From Nocardioides sp. (lineage in GTDB: Bacteria > Actinomycetota > Actinomycetes > Propionibacteriales > Nocardioidaceae), in NCBI RefSeq assembly GCF_025965415.1, contig NZ_JAOPWY010000167.1:1-64000 (forward strand): DNA of 64,000 nt, given 5' to 3'. Both the position numbers and the translations under genes were made by a program. Shown in pieces: positions 41,995-51,171 of the stretch. Under the pieces are notes generated by a model, which searched no databases, was not told the origin of the DNA, and worked only from the letters and a program-made list of their open reading frames with translations. Within the stretch, counting starts at the first letter, position 1; every line of letters begins with the position of its first letter.

Positions 41995-42546
41995 TCAGCG
42001 GACGACGTCGTAGACCTGCAGCGTGATCCCGTTGGAGTAGGCCGCGTGCTCGGTGAGCGCCAGCCTGGTCTTGTCGCCCTCGGCGAAGAGCCGCTTCCCG
42101 CCGCCGAGCAGGAGCGGGAAGACGAGCAGGTGGTAGCGGTCGACCAGCCCGGCGGCGGCCAGGCCCTGGGCGAGGGTGGGGCTGCCGTGGACGTGGATCT
42201 CCCCGCCCTCGGTCTGCTTCAGCTCGGCGACCTCGTCGAGGGACCGCAGGACCGAGGTGTTGTTCCACTCCGGGTCCTGCAGCGTCGAGGAGACGACGTA
42301 CTTGGGCATCGCGTTGTAGCTCGCGAACTCCTCCATCGAGGGCCACACCGGAGCGAACTCGTCGTAGGACTGCCGCCCGATGAGCAGCGCCGTCGCCGCC
42401 ACGGTCTCGCGGCCCTTGATCTCGTAGGCCGCGGCGTCGAAGTCGACGTCCTTGAAGGTCCAGCCGGCGTGCGGGTGCTCGCCGCCGCCGGGCGAGTCGA
42501 CGATGCCGTCGAGGCTGATGAACTCGGTGACGACGATGGGACGCAT
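41995..42546 (-). CDS. Dihydrofolate reductase family (RibD C-terminal-like) protein
   Basis: 183 residues, single RibD_C/DHFR-like fold: RPIVVTEFISLDGIVDSP at the start, TALLIGRQSYDEFAPVWP and GSPTLAQGLAAAGLVDRYHLLVFPLLLGGGKRLF. These YyaP/YwjB-type proteins bind NADPH but usually are not true DHFR. Third gene of a leftward ArsR-AHSA1-DHFR-like operon, a combination very common in actinobacteria. Confidence 0.9.
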   Translation of the reverse strand: MRPIVVTEFISLDGIVDSPGGGEHPHAGWTFKDVDFDAAAYEIKGRETVAATALLIGRQSYDEFAPVWPSMEEFASYNAMPKYVVSSTLQDPEWNNTSVLRSLDEVAELKQTEGGEIHVHGSPTLAQGLAAAGLVDRYHLLVFPLLLGGGKRLFAEGDKTRLALTEHAAYSNGITLQVYDVVR

Positions 42547-42578
42547 GGGGTGATCCTCTCGGTGGTGACGGGTGTGGG

Positions 42579-43067
42579 TCAGGAGGCGAGCAGGTCGTCG
42601 ATCTGGTTGATGGCCTGGGTCGAGCCCTCGACCACGCCCATGCCGAGCACCTTCTGCAGGTCCTCCGCAGATGCGTAGGTCGACCTGTAGGTCGCCCGCG
42701 TGCCGTCCGCGGTGGCCGCGAAGTCGAAGGCCTGGGACGACTCGGGCATCTCGGTGTTGGGCTCGAAGCTCTCGTCGCGGGCGAAGCCGTCGCGGAAGGT
42801 GAAGCCGCTCGGCTCCTCGACGCCGGTGACCGACCAGTAGGCGTAGAACTTCTGGCCTTCGGGGCTGGTCATGTAGTAGTTCATCCGACCACCGGGAGCC
42901 AGCTCGTGGTCGACGAAGGTCGCGGGGTAGCCGGGGGGACCCCACACGCGCTCGAGCTGGCGCGGGTCGGCGTAGACGCCCCACACGCGCTCCACCGGAG
43001 CGGCGAAGTCGGCGGTGATGGTCAAGGTGAGGGCGTCGAGGTCGTGCTGGACGTTGGTGACAGGCAT
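42579..43067 (-). CDS. AHSA1-type SRPBCC protein
   Basis: 162 residues. START-like domain with VERVWGVYADPRQLERVWGPPGYPATFVDHELAPGGRMNYYM and later FDFAATADGTRATYRSTY. Small hydrophobic-ligand-binding protein, co-transcribed with an ArsR regulator whose gene ends 5 bases upstream. Function of this pairing is unknown; possibly ligand sensing or detoxification. Confidence 0.9.
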   Translation of the reverse strand: MPVTNVQHDLDALTLTITADFAAPVERVWGVYADPRQLERVWGPPGYPATFVDHELAPGGRMNYYMTSPEGQKFYAYWSVTGVEEPSGFTFRDGFARDESFEPNTEMPESSQAFDFAATADGTRATYRSTYASAEDLQKVLGMGVVEGSTQAINQIDDLLAS

Positions 43068-43072
43068 GTCGA

Positions 43073-43447
43073 TCAGTCCTTCTCAGTGGTGGTGGGGGTG
43101 TCGGTGGAGGTGTCGGTGGCGAGGAGCTCGTCCATGCGGGAGATGCGGCCGCGCCACAGGGCCTCGAGCTCGCTGAGCATCACGCCCACCGAGCGCACGG
43201 CCTCCACGTCGCCGCTGGCCAGGGCCTCGCGGCCCTGCCGACGCTTGGTCAGCAGGCCCGCCCGCTCCAGCACGGCGACGTGCTTCTGGACGGCCGCAAA
43301 GCTCATGTCGTAGCTCTGCGCCAGCGCCGAGACGGAGTGCTCGCCGGCCAGCACGCGACGCAGGATGTCGCGCCGGGTCCGGTCGGCGAGGGCGTGGAAC
43401 CAGGCGTCGGCCCGGTCCTCGCTCTCACTGCCGTGGTGCTCGGTCAT
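43073..43447 (-). CDS. ArsR-family transcriptional regulator
   Basis: 124 residues. Winged helix from about residue 10 (ADAWFHALADRTRRDILRRVLAGEHSVSALAQSYDMSFAAVQKHVAVLERAGLL). No metal-binding cysteines, as in the SdpR-like ArsR proteins linked to AHSA1 partners. ATG at 43447 with TACATT 6 bases upstream (leaderless). The promoter overlaps a perfect palindrome, so autorepression is likely. First gene of the operon ending at 41995. Confidence 0.92.
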   Translation of the reverse strand: MTEHHGSESEDRADAWFHALADRTRRDILRRVLAGEHSVSALAQSYDMSFAAVQKHVAVLERAGLLTKRRQGREALASGDVEAVRSVGVMLSELEALWRGRISRMDELLATDTSTDTPTTTEKD

Positions 43448-43456
43448 GGGACAAAT

Positions 43457-43476
43457 GTACAACCATATGGTTGTAC
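43457..43476. promoter_or_regulatory. Palindromic ArsR operator
   Basis: GTACAACCATATGGTTGTAC is a perfect 20-base inverted repeat lying just upstream of the ArsR operon. Its left end abuts the TACATT -10 box (43451-43456), so a bound dimer would cover the promoter. Confidence 0.8.
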
Positions 43477-43592
43477 GTTGTCAAGGGGTTTCGACCCCTT
43501 TCGGGTGCGGCGCGACGGGTGCGTTGGCAGGTAACCTCGCACTGAGGTGCGATCTCTCGCGCCACGTCGCTGAGAGAAGTGGGGCACCCGCG

Positions 43593-44531
43593 GTGCACAG
43601 ACTCGTCCAAGGCCTCCGGCTCGGAGGTCGCTACGTGCTGCAGGACCGCATCGCGGCCGGTGGCATGTCCGACGTGTGGCGCGCGGTCGACGACGTCCTC
43701 GAGCGCGACGTGGCGGTGAAGGTGATGCGCGCCGACCCCGACAACGAGGAGATCTTCGCCCAGCGCTTCCGCGACGAGGCGCTGCACTCGGCCGCGCTGA
43801 TGCACGCGAACATCACGACCGTCTTCGACTACGGCGAGGACGACCACCTCACCTTCCTCGTCATGGAGCTGGTGCCCGGCCTGCCGCTCTCGGCGATCAT
43901 CCGCGAGCAGGGACCCCTGTCACCGGACTCGGTGCGGTCGATCGTCGGGCAGGCCGCGCTGGCGCTCGGCGTCGCCCACGAGGCCCGCGTCGTCCACCGC
44001 GACGTCAAGCCCGCCAACATCCTGGTGCGGCCCGATGGCGTGGTGAAGCTGACCGACTTCGGCATCGCCCGCGCGATCGACGCGATCGGCCACACCCGGG
44101 TCGGCGAGATGCTCGGCACCCCCAACTACATCAGTCCCGAGCAGGCGCTCGGCGAGCAGGCCACCGGAGCCAGCGACCTCTATGCGCTCGGCGTCGTGGC
44201 CCACGAGATGCTCAACGGCCAACGGCCCTTCGACCGGGGCACGCCGATCGCCACTGCGATGTCGCACGTCAACGAGCCGCCGCCGCCGCTCGGCGACCAC
44301 GTGCCGATCGAGCTGCGCGCGGTCGTCGAGGCGCTGCTGGAGAAGCAGCCGGGAGACCGTCCGGCCAATGCGCGCTCGGTCGCGCAGATGCTGGGCATCG
44401 CCGACAACGAGCTGTCCGGGCTCGCCGAGGGACTGGCCACGTCGGTGAGCGGCGAGTACGTCGACGACACCACGACGCCGGTGACCGACCTGCCGACCGT
44501 GGCCGCCCGGGCCGACGACCTGCTCGACTAG
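43593..44531 (+). CDS. Soluble Hanks-type serine/threonine protein kinase
   Basis: 312 residues. Complete kinase domain (about 10-270): GGMSDVW glycine loop (unusual IAAGGMSDV), VAVKVM lysine, HRDVKPANI catalytic loop (Asp about 137), DFGIAR and LGTPNYISPEQALGE activation segment. The C-terminal 40 residues are acidic and Thr-rich (DDTTTPVTDLPT), possible autophosphorylation sites. No transmembrane segment or PASTA repeats, unlike PknB. Start taken as the GTG at 43593; no clear ribosome site, so it is approximate. Confidence 0.9.
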   Translation: MHRLVQGLRLGGRYVLQDRIAAGGMSDVWRAVDDVLERDVAVKVMRADPDNEEIFAQRFRDEALHSAALMHANITTVFDYGEDDHLTFLVMELVPGLPLSAIIREQGPLSPDSVRSIVGQAALALGVAHEARVVHRDVKPANILVRPDGVVKLTDFGIARAIDAIGHTRVGEMLGTPNYISPEQALGEQATGASDLYALGVVAHEMLNGQRPFDRGTPIATAMSHVNEPPPPLGDHVPIELRAVVEALLEKQPGDRPANARSVAQMLGIADNELSGLAEGLATSVSGEYVDDTTTPVTDLPTVAARADDLLD

Positions 44532-44538
44532 CGTCCGC

Positions 44539-45222
44539 TCACCTGCGGGCGTCCTCGTCGATCAGTGCCGCGAGCGCGGCCGGCTGGGTGAACATCGGCC
44601 AGTGGCCGGAGTCGATGTCGACGAAGTCCACGCGCGTGGTCTTGGCGAGCTCCGGGATGTCGCCGGCCTCCAGCCACTCCTTGGCCTGCTCCGGGGTGTA
44701 CTCCGGGCAGACCATCGTCACCGGCACCGCATAGCGGCGCTCGTCGGTGAGGCGGACCGTCCCCTGGGCGATGGCCGCGGGCACGGCGATCGCGCCGGCG
44801 GCCACCCGCGCCTTCAGCTCGGGCGACATGTCGTCGGAGTCCGGGCCCTCGAAGGGCTCCCAGCCCGGGAAGGCCACCACGCCGTCGACGGGCTCGAAGA
44901 AGCCGAAGTAGGTCTCGCCGTCGCCGTTGGGCATGCCCCCGACCAACGCCACGCGGGTCACCTTCTCCGGGCGGGCGTCCGCCGCGACCCAGGCGAGGGC
45001 GCACGCGGCCGAGTGGCCGACCACGAGGGTCGGGCCGTCGGCGGCGTCGACCGCGGACACGATCGCGGCCACCTGGTCGTCGTACGTCGCCTGCACGTTG
45101 CCGTCGCCCTGCCCGGGGAGGGTGAGCGCGACGGGACGGTGGCCCAGGCTCTCCAGATGGGGGACGACCTCGTCCCAGGCGGACCCGTCGAGCCACATGC
45201 CGGCGATCAGGACGATGTCCAT
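44539..45222 (-). CDS. Alpha/beta hydrolase
   Basis: 227 residues. LIAGMWLDGSAWDEVVPHLESLGHRPVALTLPGQG opening, nucleophile elbow GHSAA, and the final histidine in DSGHWPMFTQP. Esterase/RsbQ-EstB-like cytoplasmic hydrolase. GAGGAG precedes the ATG. Divergent from a WYL regulator across about 95 bases, suggesting that regulator may control it. Confidence 0.9.
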   Translation of the reverse strand: MDIVLIAGMWLDGSAWDEVVPHLESLGHRPVALTLPGQGDGNVQATYDDQVAAIVSAVDAADGPTLVVGHSAACALAWVAADARPEKVTRVALVGGMPNGDGETYFGFFEPVDGVVAFPGWEPFEGPDSDDMSPELKARVAAGAIAVPAAIAQGTVRLTDERRYAVPVTMVCPEYTPEQAKEWLEAGDIPELAKTTRVDFVDIDSGHWPMFTQPAALAALIDEDARR

Positions 45223-45316
45223 GGTGTTCTCCTCGTTGTCGGGGGGTCGACCCTCATGACCACCCTAGGAGTGGTTCCGGACGCTCTACGTCCGGATCGG
45301 GTGGCACCATCGACCC

Positions 45317-46276
45317 ATGAGCGACATCAGCCCCACCGCGCGGGCGCTGCGGGCGCTGGACATCCTCCAGGGCAGGCCGGGGATCACCGCGAGCGAGCTG
45401 GCCGAGCGGCTCGGCGTCACCGAACGCGCCGCGCGCCGCTACGTCGCGATCCTGCGCGAGGCCGACATCCCGGTGGAGTCCACGCGCGGTCCCTACGGCG
45501 GCTACCGGCTCGGGCGGGGGCTGCGCCTGCCACCCCTGGTGTTCTCCGCGACCGAGGCCCTCGGCCTGGTGATGGCCGCGCTCGACTCCCAGCACGCCGT
45601 GGCAGACCCCGACGACCCGGTCGGCTCGGCGCTCGGCAAGATCCTGCGGGTGCTGCCGACCAACGTCGCGCGGCAGGCGGTCACCCTGCGCGAGACGGCG
45701 CGCACCGTGCCCGAGCGGTGGCCGGTGAAGCCCGACCCGAGCGTCACCAGCGACCTCGTCGCCGCCGTCGACGCGCAGCGCCGGGTCCGCGTCGGCTACC
45801 GCACGGCGGCCGGCAACGCCCGCACCTTCGAGGTCGACCCGTGGTCGGTCGTGGTGCGCTACGGCCGGTGGTACCTCCTCTGCTTCTCCCACCACGCCGA
45901 CGAGCTGCGGACCTTCCGCGTCGACCGGATCACCGAGGTCACGCTGCTCGAGGAGACCTTCGACGTGCCGGCCGACCTCGACCCCGCGCGCGAGCTGGAG
46001 GCCAACCTCGGCAAGGGCTGGGAGTACGACACCCACGTCGTCTTCGACGCGCCGTACGCCGAGGCCCGCCACTGGATCCGGCCGACCCTGGGCGACCTGC
46101 GCGAGCTGCCCGACGGCCGCTGCGAGCTGGTCGGCAGCACCAGCAACGCGCAGGCCTACGCCGGTGAGTGGCTGGCCGGCGTCCCGTTCGCGTTCACCGT
46201 GGTCGGCGGCGAGGAGCTGCGCACCGCGGTCGCCGAGCTGGGGGCACGGTTCACCCGCGCCGCCGTCAGCCCTTGA
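45317..46276 (+). CDS. WYL-domain transcriptional regulator (YafY/PafC-like)
   Basis: 319 residues. HTH_11 winged helix (about 5-65: RALRALDILQGRPGITASELAERLGVTERAARRYVAILREADIPVEST) and WYL domain (about 140-215) whose namesake region reads GRWYLLCFSHHADELRTFRVDRI. C-terminal WCX domain to 315. Such regulators bind nucleic-acid-like ligands and act as repressors or activators of neighbours. CACCAT stands 6 bases before the ATG. Confidence 0.93.
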   Translation: MSDISPTARALRALDILQGRPGITASELAERLGVTERAARRYVAILREADIPVESTRGPYGGYRLGRGLRLPPLVFSATEALGLVMAALDSQHAVADPDDPVGSALGKILRVLPTNVARQAVTLRETARTVPERWPVKPDPSVTSDLVAAVDAQRRVRVGYRTAAGNARTFEVDPWSVVVRYGRWYLLCFSHHADELRTFRVDRITEVTLLEETFDVPADLDPARELEANLGKGWEYDTHVVFDAPYAEARHWIRPTLGDLRELPDGRCELVGSTSNAQAYAGEWLAGVPFAFTVVGGEELRTAVAELGARFTRAAVSP

Positions 46277-46898
46277 CCGCGACCTCCTTGCCGAGGCTCC
46301 AGCCGTCGGAGATGGGGAGGTAGTCGCCGCTCCAGAACTTGCCGGGGTCGTACCAGGTGGCGCGGCGGTCGTCGCGCAGGATTCCCATCTCGATGTAGCA
46401 GGTCGCCACGATCTCGGCGCAGAACGCCGCCTCGGGCGTGACCCGCTGGCCGCGCTTGCGGCGCGGGACGTAGGCGTCGCGCCCGCGCAGCCACCGGGCG
46501 CCGAGCTTGGTGAGGCTGGGGAAGGAGACGCCGTCGAGGCGCGCCACGGTGCGCAGCATCCCGTCCTCCTCCTGCTGCCCGATCTCAGGCTCGAGCTGGC
46601 GGAGCCAGGCGTCCTGCTCGTACTCCGTCTGCCAGCGCGCCACGGCCTCGCGCAGGTCGTGGAGCTGGACGCCGCGGTGGTGGCCGCCGGTCCACATGTC
46701 GACCTGCTTCTTGCCGAGCTCGGCGTGGAAGATCAGCGGCGGGAGGTCGTCGACGACCAGCGCGACGCCGACGTGGTTGACCGGCGAGTTGGTCACCGCA
46801 CGGATCGCGCGGTCGGGTGCCCGTCGCCCGCGGAACAGCCAGATGTCCCCGCTGCGGGTGAGGTCCACCGCCTGGTCGAGGGTCACGGACGTTGCCAT
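46266..46898 (-). CDS. YiiX/NlpC-P60-like permuted papain-fold protein
   Basis: 210 residues. SGDIWLFRGRR at the start, the histidine block NSPVNHVGVAL (about 37-47), and the presumed catalytic cysteine in AAFCAEIVATCY (about 165-176). The order His before Cys is that of circularly permuted papain-like hydrolases (YiiX/LRAT type) of phospholipids or peptides. No signal peptide. Its 3' end overlaps the convergent WYL gene by 11 bases. Confidence 0.8.
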   Translation of the reverse strand: MATSVTLDQAVDLTRSGDIWLFRGRRAPDRAIRAVTNSPVNHVGVALVVDDLPPLIFHAELGKKQVDMWTGGHHRGVQLHDLREAVARWQTEYEQDAWLRQLEPEIGQQEEDGMLRTVARLDGVSFPSLTKLGARWLRGRDAYVPRRKRGQRVTPEAAFCAEIVATCYIEMGILRDDRRATWYDPGKFWSGDYLPISDGWSLGKEVAVKG

Positions 46899-46948
46899 GC
46901 GCGGAAGTCTGCACCACGGCTCCCCGGGTGCGGACTAGAGTCGGCGGC

Positions 46949-47119
46949 ATGCGCGTGTGGAAGCTCCTCGGCCTGGCGGGCATCCTGGCCGGTGTCGCCA
47001 CCGGCGCGGCCGTCGCCCGCGACGAGCGCGTACGCCGTCACTACGACGCCGGCGAGATCCGCGAGCGTCTGCACGCCCGGCACGACGAGGCCGTGGCGCG
47101 GGACACGGAGTCGACCTAG
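46949..47119 (+). CDS. Small membrane-anchored protein, unknown
   Basis: 56 residues with one N-terminal hydrophobic helix (about 5-23) and a charged tail rich in Arg/His/Glu. TAGAGT lies 7 bases before the ATG (46949), the local leaderless signature, which supports a real gene despite its size. Its stop overlaps the stop of the convergent exporter gene by 4 bases. Confidence 0.65.
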   Translation: MRVWKLLGLAGILAGVATGAAVARDERVRRHYDAGEIRERLHARHDEAVARDTEST

Positions 47120-47715
47120 CCCACCGCGAGCCGGGCCGCGATCGCCAGCATGACCAGCCCGATCGCGACGTCGAGCACCTGCCAGGCGCGGGGGTTCGCG
47201 AGCCGTGGCGCCGCGAGCCGGGCGCCGTACCCGAGACCTGCGAACCAGCCGATGCTCGCCACGCAGGCTCCCAGCGCGAACCACCAGCGGCCGGGGTCGC
47301 CGTGGGTCCCGGCGATCGACCCGAGGAGCAGCACGGTGTCGAGGTAGACGTGCGGGTTGAGCCAGGTCAGCGCGACGGCGCGGGCGACGACGCCGGTGCG
47401 CGCCTCGACGGCCGCGTCGCCCACGGCGAGCGCCTGCGGGCGACGGGCCCGCCGCAGCGAGGCGATGCCGTAGACGGTGAGGAAGGCGACGCCGAGCCAG
47501 CGGATGACCTCGATGGCCCACGGCGCCCGGTCGACGACGACACCGATGCCCGCGACGCCGGCGAGGATCAGGACGAGGTCCGACAGTGCGCAGATCGCCA
47601 CCACCAGCCCCACGTGGCTGCGGCGCAGGCCCTGCCGGAGCACGAAGGCGTTCTGCGCGCCGATCGCGACGATGAGGGACAGGCCCGTCAGCAGCCCGGC
47701 CGCGATGTCACCCAC
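47116..47715 (-). CDS. LysE/ArgO-family amino acid exporter
   Basis: 199 residues, six membrane helices. Family motif GLSLIVAIGAQNAFVLRQGL (about 10-29) and the mid-protein VALTWLNPHVYLDTVLLLGS. ArgO/LysE proteins export L-arginine or L-lysine. There is no adjacent LysG-type regulator. GTG start with TAGATT 6 bases upstream (leaderless). Confidence 0.92.
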   Translation of the reverse strand: MGDIAAGLLTGLSLIVAIGAQNAFVLRQGLRRSHVGLVVAICALSDLVLILAGVAGIGVVVDRAPWAIEVIRWLGVAFLTVYGIASLRRARRPQALAVGDAAVEARTGVVARAVALTWLNPHVYLDTVLLLGSIAGTHGDPGRWWFALGACVASIGWFAGLGYGARLAAPRLANPRAWQVLDVAIGLVMLAIAARLAVG

Positions 47716-47834
47716 GCGCCCAATCTAGGGTGACGTGGGCCGGCCGGACCCCGGGGCGTCCCTGACGGATGTCAGGGTCGGCTGCGGGCGATATCCCATG
47801 GCCGCCCGCTTCGGACCCCTGCGAGACTGGCCCC

Positions 47835-48614
47835 ATGACTGAGCAGCCGACTGGGGAGGCGGCGCACGGCGTCGCCGCAAGCGCACGCGACCTGATCAAG
47901 GTCTACGGCAAGGGCGAGGCCGAGGTGCGGGCCCTCGACGGGGTCGACGTCGACCTGATGAAGGGCGAGTTCACCGCCATCATGGGGCCGTCCGGCTCGG
48001 GCAAGTCGACGCTCATGCACTGCCTGGCCGCCCTCGACACCCCGACCTCCGGGGAGGCCGTCGTGGACGGCACCTCGCTCGGGAGGCTGAAGGACAAGGA
48101 CCTCACCACCCTGCGCCGCGAGCGGGTCGGCTTCGTCTTCCAGTCCTTCAACCTCGTGCCGACCCTCAGCGCGGAGGAGAACATCCTCCTGCCGCTCAGC
48201 CTCGCCGGTCGCAAGCCCGACCGCGAGTGGTTCGACCAGGTCGTCGACGCCGTCGGCCTGCGTCCCCGCCTCGGCCACCGCCCCAGCGAGATGTCGGGTG
48301 GGCAGCAGCAGCGGGTCGCCTGCGCTCGCGCCCTGGTCAGCCAGCCGTCGATCGTCTTCGCCGACGAGCCGACCGGCAACCTCGACTCCACCAGCAGCGC
48401 CGAGGTGCTGGGCTTCCTGCGCCGCAGCGTCGACGAGTTCGGCCAGACCGTCGTGATGGTCACGCACGACCCCGTCGCGGCGTCGTACACCGACCGCGTG
48501 CTCTTCCTCGCCGACGGCGTGATCGTCGACGAGCTGCGCAGCCCCGACCGCGACCAGATCCTCGCCAAGATGGCGCTCCTGCAGGACCTCGCCATCCAGA
48601 AGGCGGCGAGCTGA
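47835..48614 (+). CDS. ABC transporter ATP-binding protein (MacB/LolD type)
   Basis: 259 residues. Walker A GPSGSGKST, Q-loop FVFQSFNLVPTLSAEENI, signature MSGGQQQRVACARAL, Walker B IVFADEPTGNLD and H-loop VTHD. The VPTLSAEENILLPLSLAG pattern is that of MacB/LolD ATPases working with FtsX-fold permeases. The permease gene begins one base after its stop codon. GAGACT lies 6 bases before the ATG. Confidence 0.94.
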   Translation: MTEQPTGEAAHGVAASARDLIKVYGKGEAEVRALDGVDVDLMKGEFTAIMGPSGSGKSTLMHCLAALDTPTSGEAVVDGTSLGRLKDKDLTTLRRERVGFVFQSFNLVPTLSAEENILLPLSLAGRKPDREWFDQVVDAVGLRPRLGHRPSEMSGGQQQRVACARALVSQPSIVFADEPTGNLDSTSSAEVLGFLRRSVDEFGQTVVMVTHDPVAASYTDRVLFLADGVIVDELRSPDRDQILAKMALLQDLAIQKAAS

Positions 48615-48615
48615 C

Positions 48616-51168
48616 GTGCTCCTCCTGACCTGGCGCAACCTGCTCGCCCGCAAGGTGCGCCTGCTGATGAGCACGTTGGCGATCGTGCTCGGCATCGGCT
48701 TCCTGGCCGGCGTGATGACCTTCAGCACCGGCCTCAACTCGACCTTCGACAACATCGTCAAGGGGTCGACCTCCGACGCCCTGGTGCGCCCCGCGGGTGA
48801 CGTCCAGGCCGCCAACGCGGGCGTCGGCACCACCCAGGTGATCAGCCCGGAGGACATCGACAAGCTCGGCGCGCTCCCCGAGGTGGCGGCGGCCACCGGC
48901 TCCGTCGACGGCGTCGGCTCCTTCCTGCTCGGCAAGGACGACAAGCTGGTCGGCGGCCAGGGAGCCCCGACCCTCGCGTTCAACTACGCGCCCGGCGAGA
49001 ACATGCAGGGCGAGGAGATCCTCCAGCTCAACGAGGGCGGCTGGCCGGAGAAGCCCGGCGAGATCACCCTCGACTCGTCCTCGGCGGAGCGCGGCTCCTA
49101 CGAGGTCGGCGACACGGTGACGATGATCGTCCCGACCGGGGAGCCGCGACGGACGTTCACGCTCGTGGGAACCGCGGACTTCAACGGTGGAGGCACGGCC
49201 GGCGCCACCCTGGTGCTGCTCGACACCGCCGAGGCGCAGGAGATCTTCCTCGACGGGCAGGACGCCTTCACCAGCGTGGCCCTGACCGCGGCCGACGGTG
49301 TCTCGCAGACCGAGCTCGCCGAGGCCGCCGACGCGGTGGCGCCCGCGGGCTTCACCGCCGTCACCGGTGACAAGGTCGTGAAGGAGACCCAGAAGCAGAT
49401 CGGGCAGTTCCTCGACGTCATCTCGATCTTCCTGACGACCTTCGCGGTGATCGCGATCGTGGTCGGCGCCTTCATCATCTTCAACACCTTCTCGATCCTG
49501 GTCTCGCAGCGGGTGCGGGAGTCCGCGCTGCTCCGGGCGCTCGGGGCGAGCAAGAAGCAGGTCACCCGCTCGGTGCTGATCGAGGCCTTCCTGATGGCGG
49601 CGGTCGGTTCCACACTGGGCCTGCTCCTGGGGCTGGGGCTGTCGCGGCTCCTGGCCGGCCTCTTCCGCACCTTCGGGCTCGACATCGCCGGCGACGTGCT
49701 GACCCTGACGCCCTTCACGATCATCGCCGGCTACGTCGTCGGCATCCTCGTGACGATGGTCGCGGCCTTCGTCCCGGCCCGCAGGGCCGCCAAGGTGCCG
49801 CCCGTCGCGGCGATGCGTGACGACCTCGTGGTGCAGGAGAAGGGGATGGGTCGCCGCCTCGTGCTCGGCACCGTCGCCATGGTCGTCGGCGTCGCGCTCG
49901 CGGCCGCCGGCCTGGTCGGCGCACCGGGCACCGACGCGATCTGGATCGGTGCCGGCGCGGTGATCTGGGTGATCACCACCGCCGTGCTCGCTCCCGTCCT
50001 CGGCAAGCCCGTGCTGGTCGCGTGCCGCGCCGTCTTCGGTCGCCTGTTCGGCACGGCGGGCGTGCTCGCGGGTGAGAACGCGCTGCGCAACCCGCGTCGT
50101 ACGGGCGCCACCGCCTCGGCGCTGATGATCGGCCTGGCGGTCGTCTCGGCGGTCGGCGTGCTGGCCTCCTCCCTGAGCGCGACCAACGACGCCACGGTGG
50201 ACGACGCGTTCAAGAGCGACTTCCTCGTGCAGATGCCGACCTTCCAGGGCTTCCCGTCGCAGTACGGCGACCAGATGGAGGACGTCGACGGCGTCGACCT
50301 CGTCTCCCGCCAGCAGGGGACGCCGGTGAGCGTCGAGGTCGACGGCAAGCCCGACCAGACCTTCGCGATCGGCGTCGACCCGGGGTTCTTCGAGATCTAC
50401 GACCTCACGATGGTCGACGGCACGGACTCCATCTCCGGCAACCAGATGCTCCTGAGCCAGGGCCGGGCCGACGACCTGAAGGCGGGTGTCGGCGACACCG
50501 TCGACGTGCAGTTCCCCGGCGGGAGGACCATCCCGCTGGAGGTGACGGGTGTCTTCGAGGACACCCCGACCACGGGCGGCATCACCGTCCCGCTGTCCGT
50601 GCTGGCCGACGCCGGTCTCAAGCGCAGCGACTCCACGCTCAGCATCACGCTGCAGGACGGTGCCGATCGCGGGGCGGTCCAGCAGGACCTCGAGGACGTG
50701 GTGAAGGACCTGCCGATCCTCGCGGTGCAGGACAAGGTGGAGTTCAAGGAGCTGATCAGCGGCCAGGTCAACCAGCTGCTCTACGTGATCTACGGGCTGC
50801 TCGCGCTCGCCGTGGTCATCGCGGTCATCGGCATCGTCAACACGCTCGGGCTGAGCGTCCTCGAGCGGACCCGCGAGATCGGGCTGCTGAGGGCGGTCGG
50901 ACTCTCGCGGCGCAGGCTGCGACTGATGATCACACTCGAGTCCGTGGCGATCGCCCTCCTGGGTGCGGTCCTGGGGATGGTGCTGGGACTGGTCGTCGGC
51001 GTCGTGCTGCGCCAGTCGCTCAAGGACGACCTGACCGAGCTCTCGCTGCCCGTCAACAGCCTGCTCGTGTTCCTCGTGGTGGCCGTGATCTTCGGCGTCC
51101 TGGCCGCGGTCGTCCCGGCCATCCGGGCCTCGCGGATGAAGGTGCTGGCGGCGATCGCCACCGAGTAG
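48616..51168 (+). CDS. FtsX/MacB-type ABC transporter permease
   Basis: 850 residues. Ten membrane helices arranged as two FtsX modules (about 255-395 and 725-850) plus a central pair, with MacB_PCD extracellular domains between them. SQRVRESALLRALGASKKQVTRSVLIEAFLMAAVG and LERTREIGLLRAVGLSRRRLRLMITLESVAIALLG are the repeated coupling helices. GTG start directly after the ATPase stop. These exporters move lipoproteins, lipids, peptides or antibiotics mechanically; the substrate is unknown. Confidence 0.93.
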   Translation: MLLLTWRNLLARKVRLLMSTLAIVLGIGFLAGVMTFSTGLNSTFDNIVKGSTSDALVRPAGDVQAANAGVGTTQVISPEDIDKLGALPEVAAATGSVDGVGSFLLGKDDKLVGGQGAPTLAFNYAPGENMQGEEILQLNEGGWPEKPGEITLDSSSAERGSYEVGDTVTMIVPTGEPRRTFTLVGTADFNGGGTAGATLVLLDTAEAQEIFLDGQDAFTSVALTAADGVSQTELAEAADAVAPAGFTAVTGDKVVKETQKQIGQFLDVISIFLTTFAVIAIVVGAFIIFNTFSILVSQRVRESALLRALGASKKQVTRSVLIEAFLMAAVGSTLGLLLGLGLSRLLAGLFRTFGLDIAGDVLTLTPFTIIAGYVVGILVTMVAAFVPARRAAKVPPVAAMRDDLVVQEKGMGRRLVLGTVAMVVGVALAAAGLVGAPGTDAIWIGAGAVIWVITTAVLAPVLGKPVLVACRAVFGRLFGTAGVLAGENALRNPRRTGATASALMIGLAVVSAVGVLASSLSATNDATVDDAFKSDFLVQMPTFQGFPSQYGDQMEDVDGVDLVSRQQGTPVSVEVDGKPDQTFAIGVDPGFFEIYDLTMVDGTDSISGNQMLLSQGRADDLKAGVGDTVDVQFPGGRTIPLEVTGVFEDTPTTGGITVPLSVLADAGLKRSDSTLSITLQDGADRGAVQQDLEDVVKDLPILAVQDKVEFKELISGQVNQLLYVIYGLLALAVVIAVIGIVNTLGLSVLERTREIGLLRAVGLSRRRLRLMITLESVAIALLGAVLGMVLGLVVGVVLRQSLKDDLTELSLPVNSLLVFLVVAVIFGVLAAVVPAIRASRMKVLAAIATE

Positions 51169-51171
51169 CCG

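Noticed and set aside
38387-42013. Open frame of about 1200 codons on the plus strand opposite the flavoprotein and antiporter genes
   Set aside because: Its composition is His/Asp/Gly/Val repeats typical of antisense frames in very GC-rich coding DNA, and the minus-strand genes carry all family motifs.
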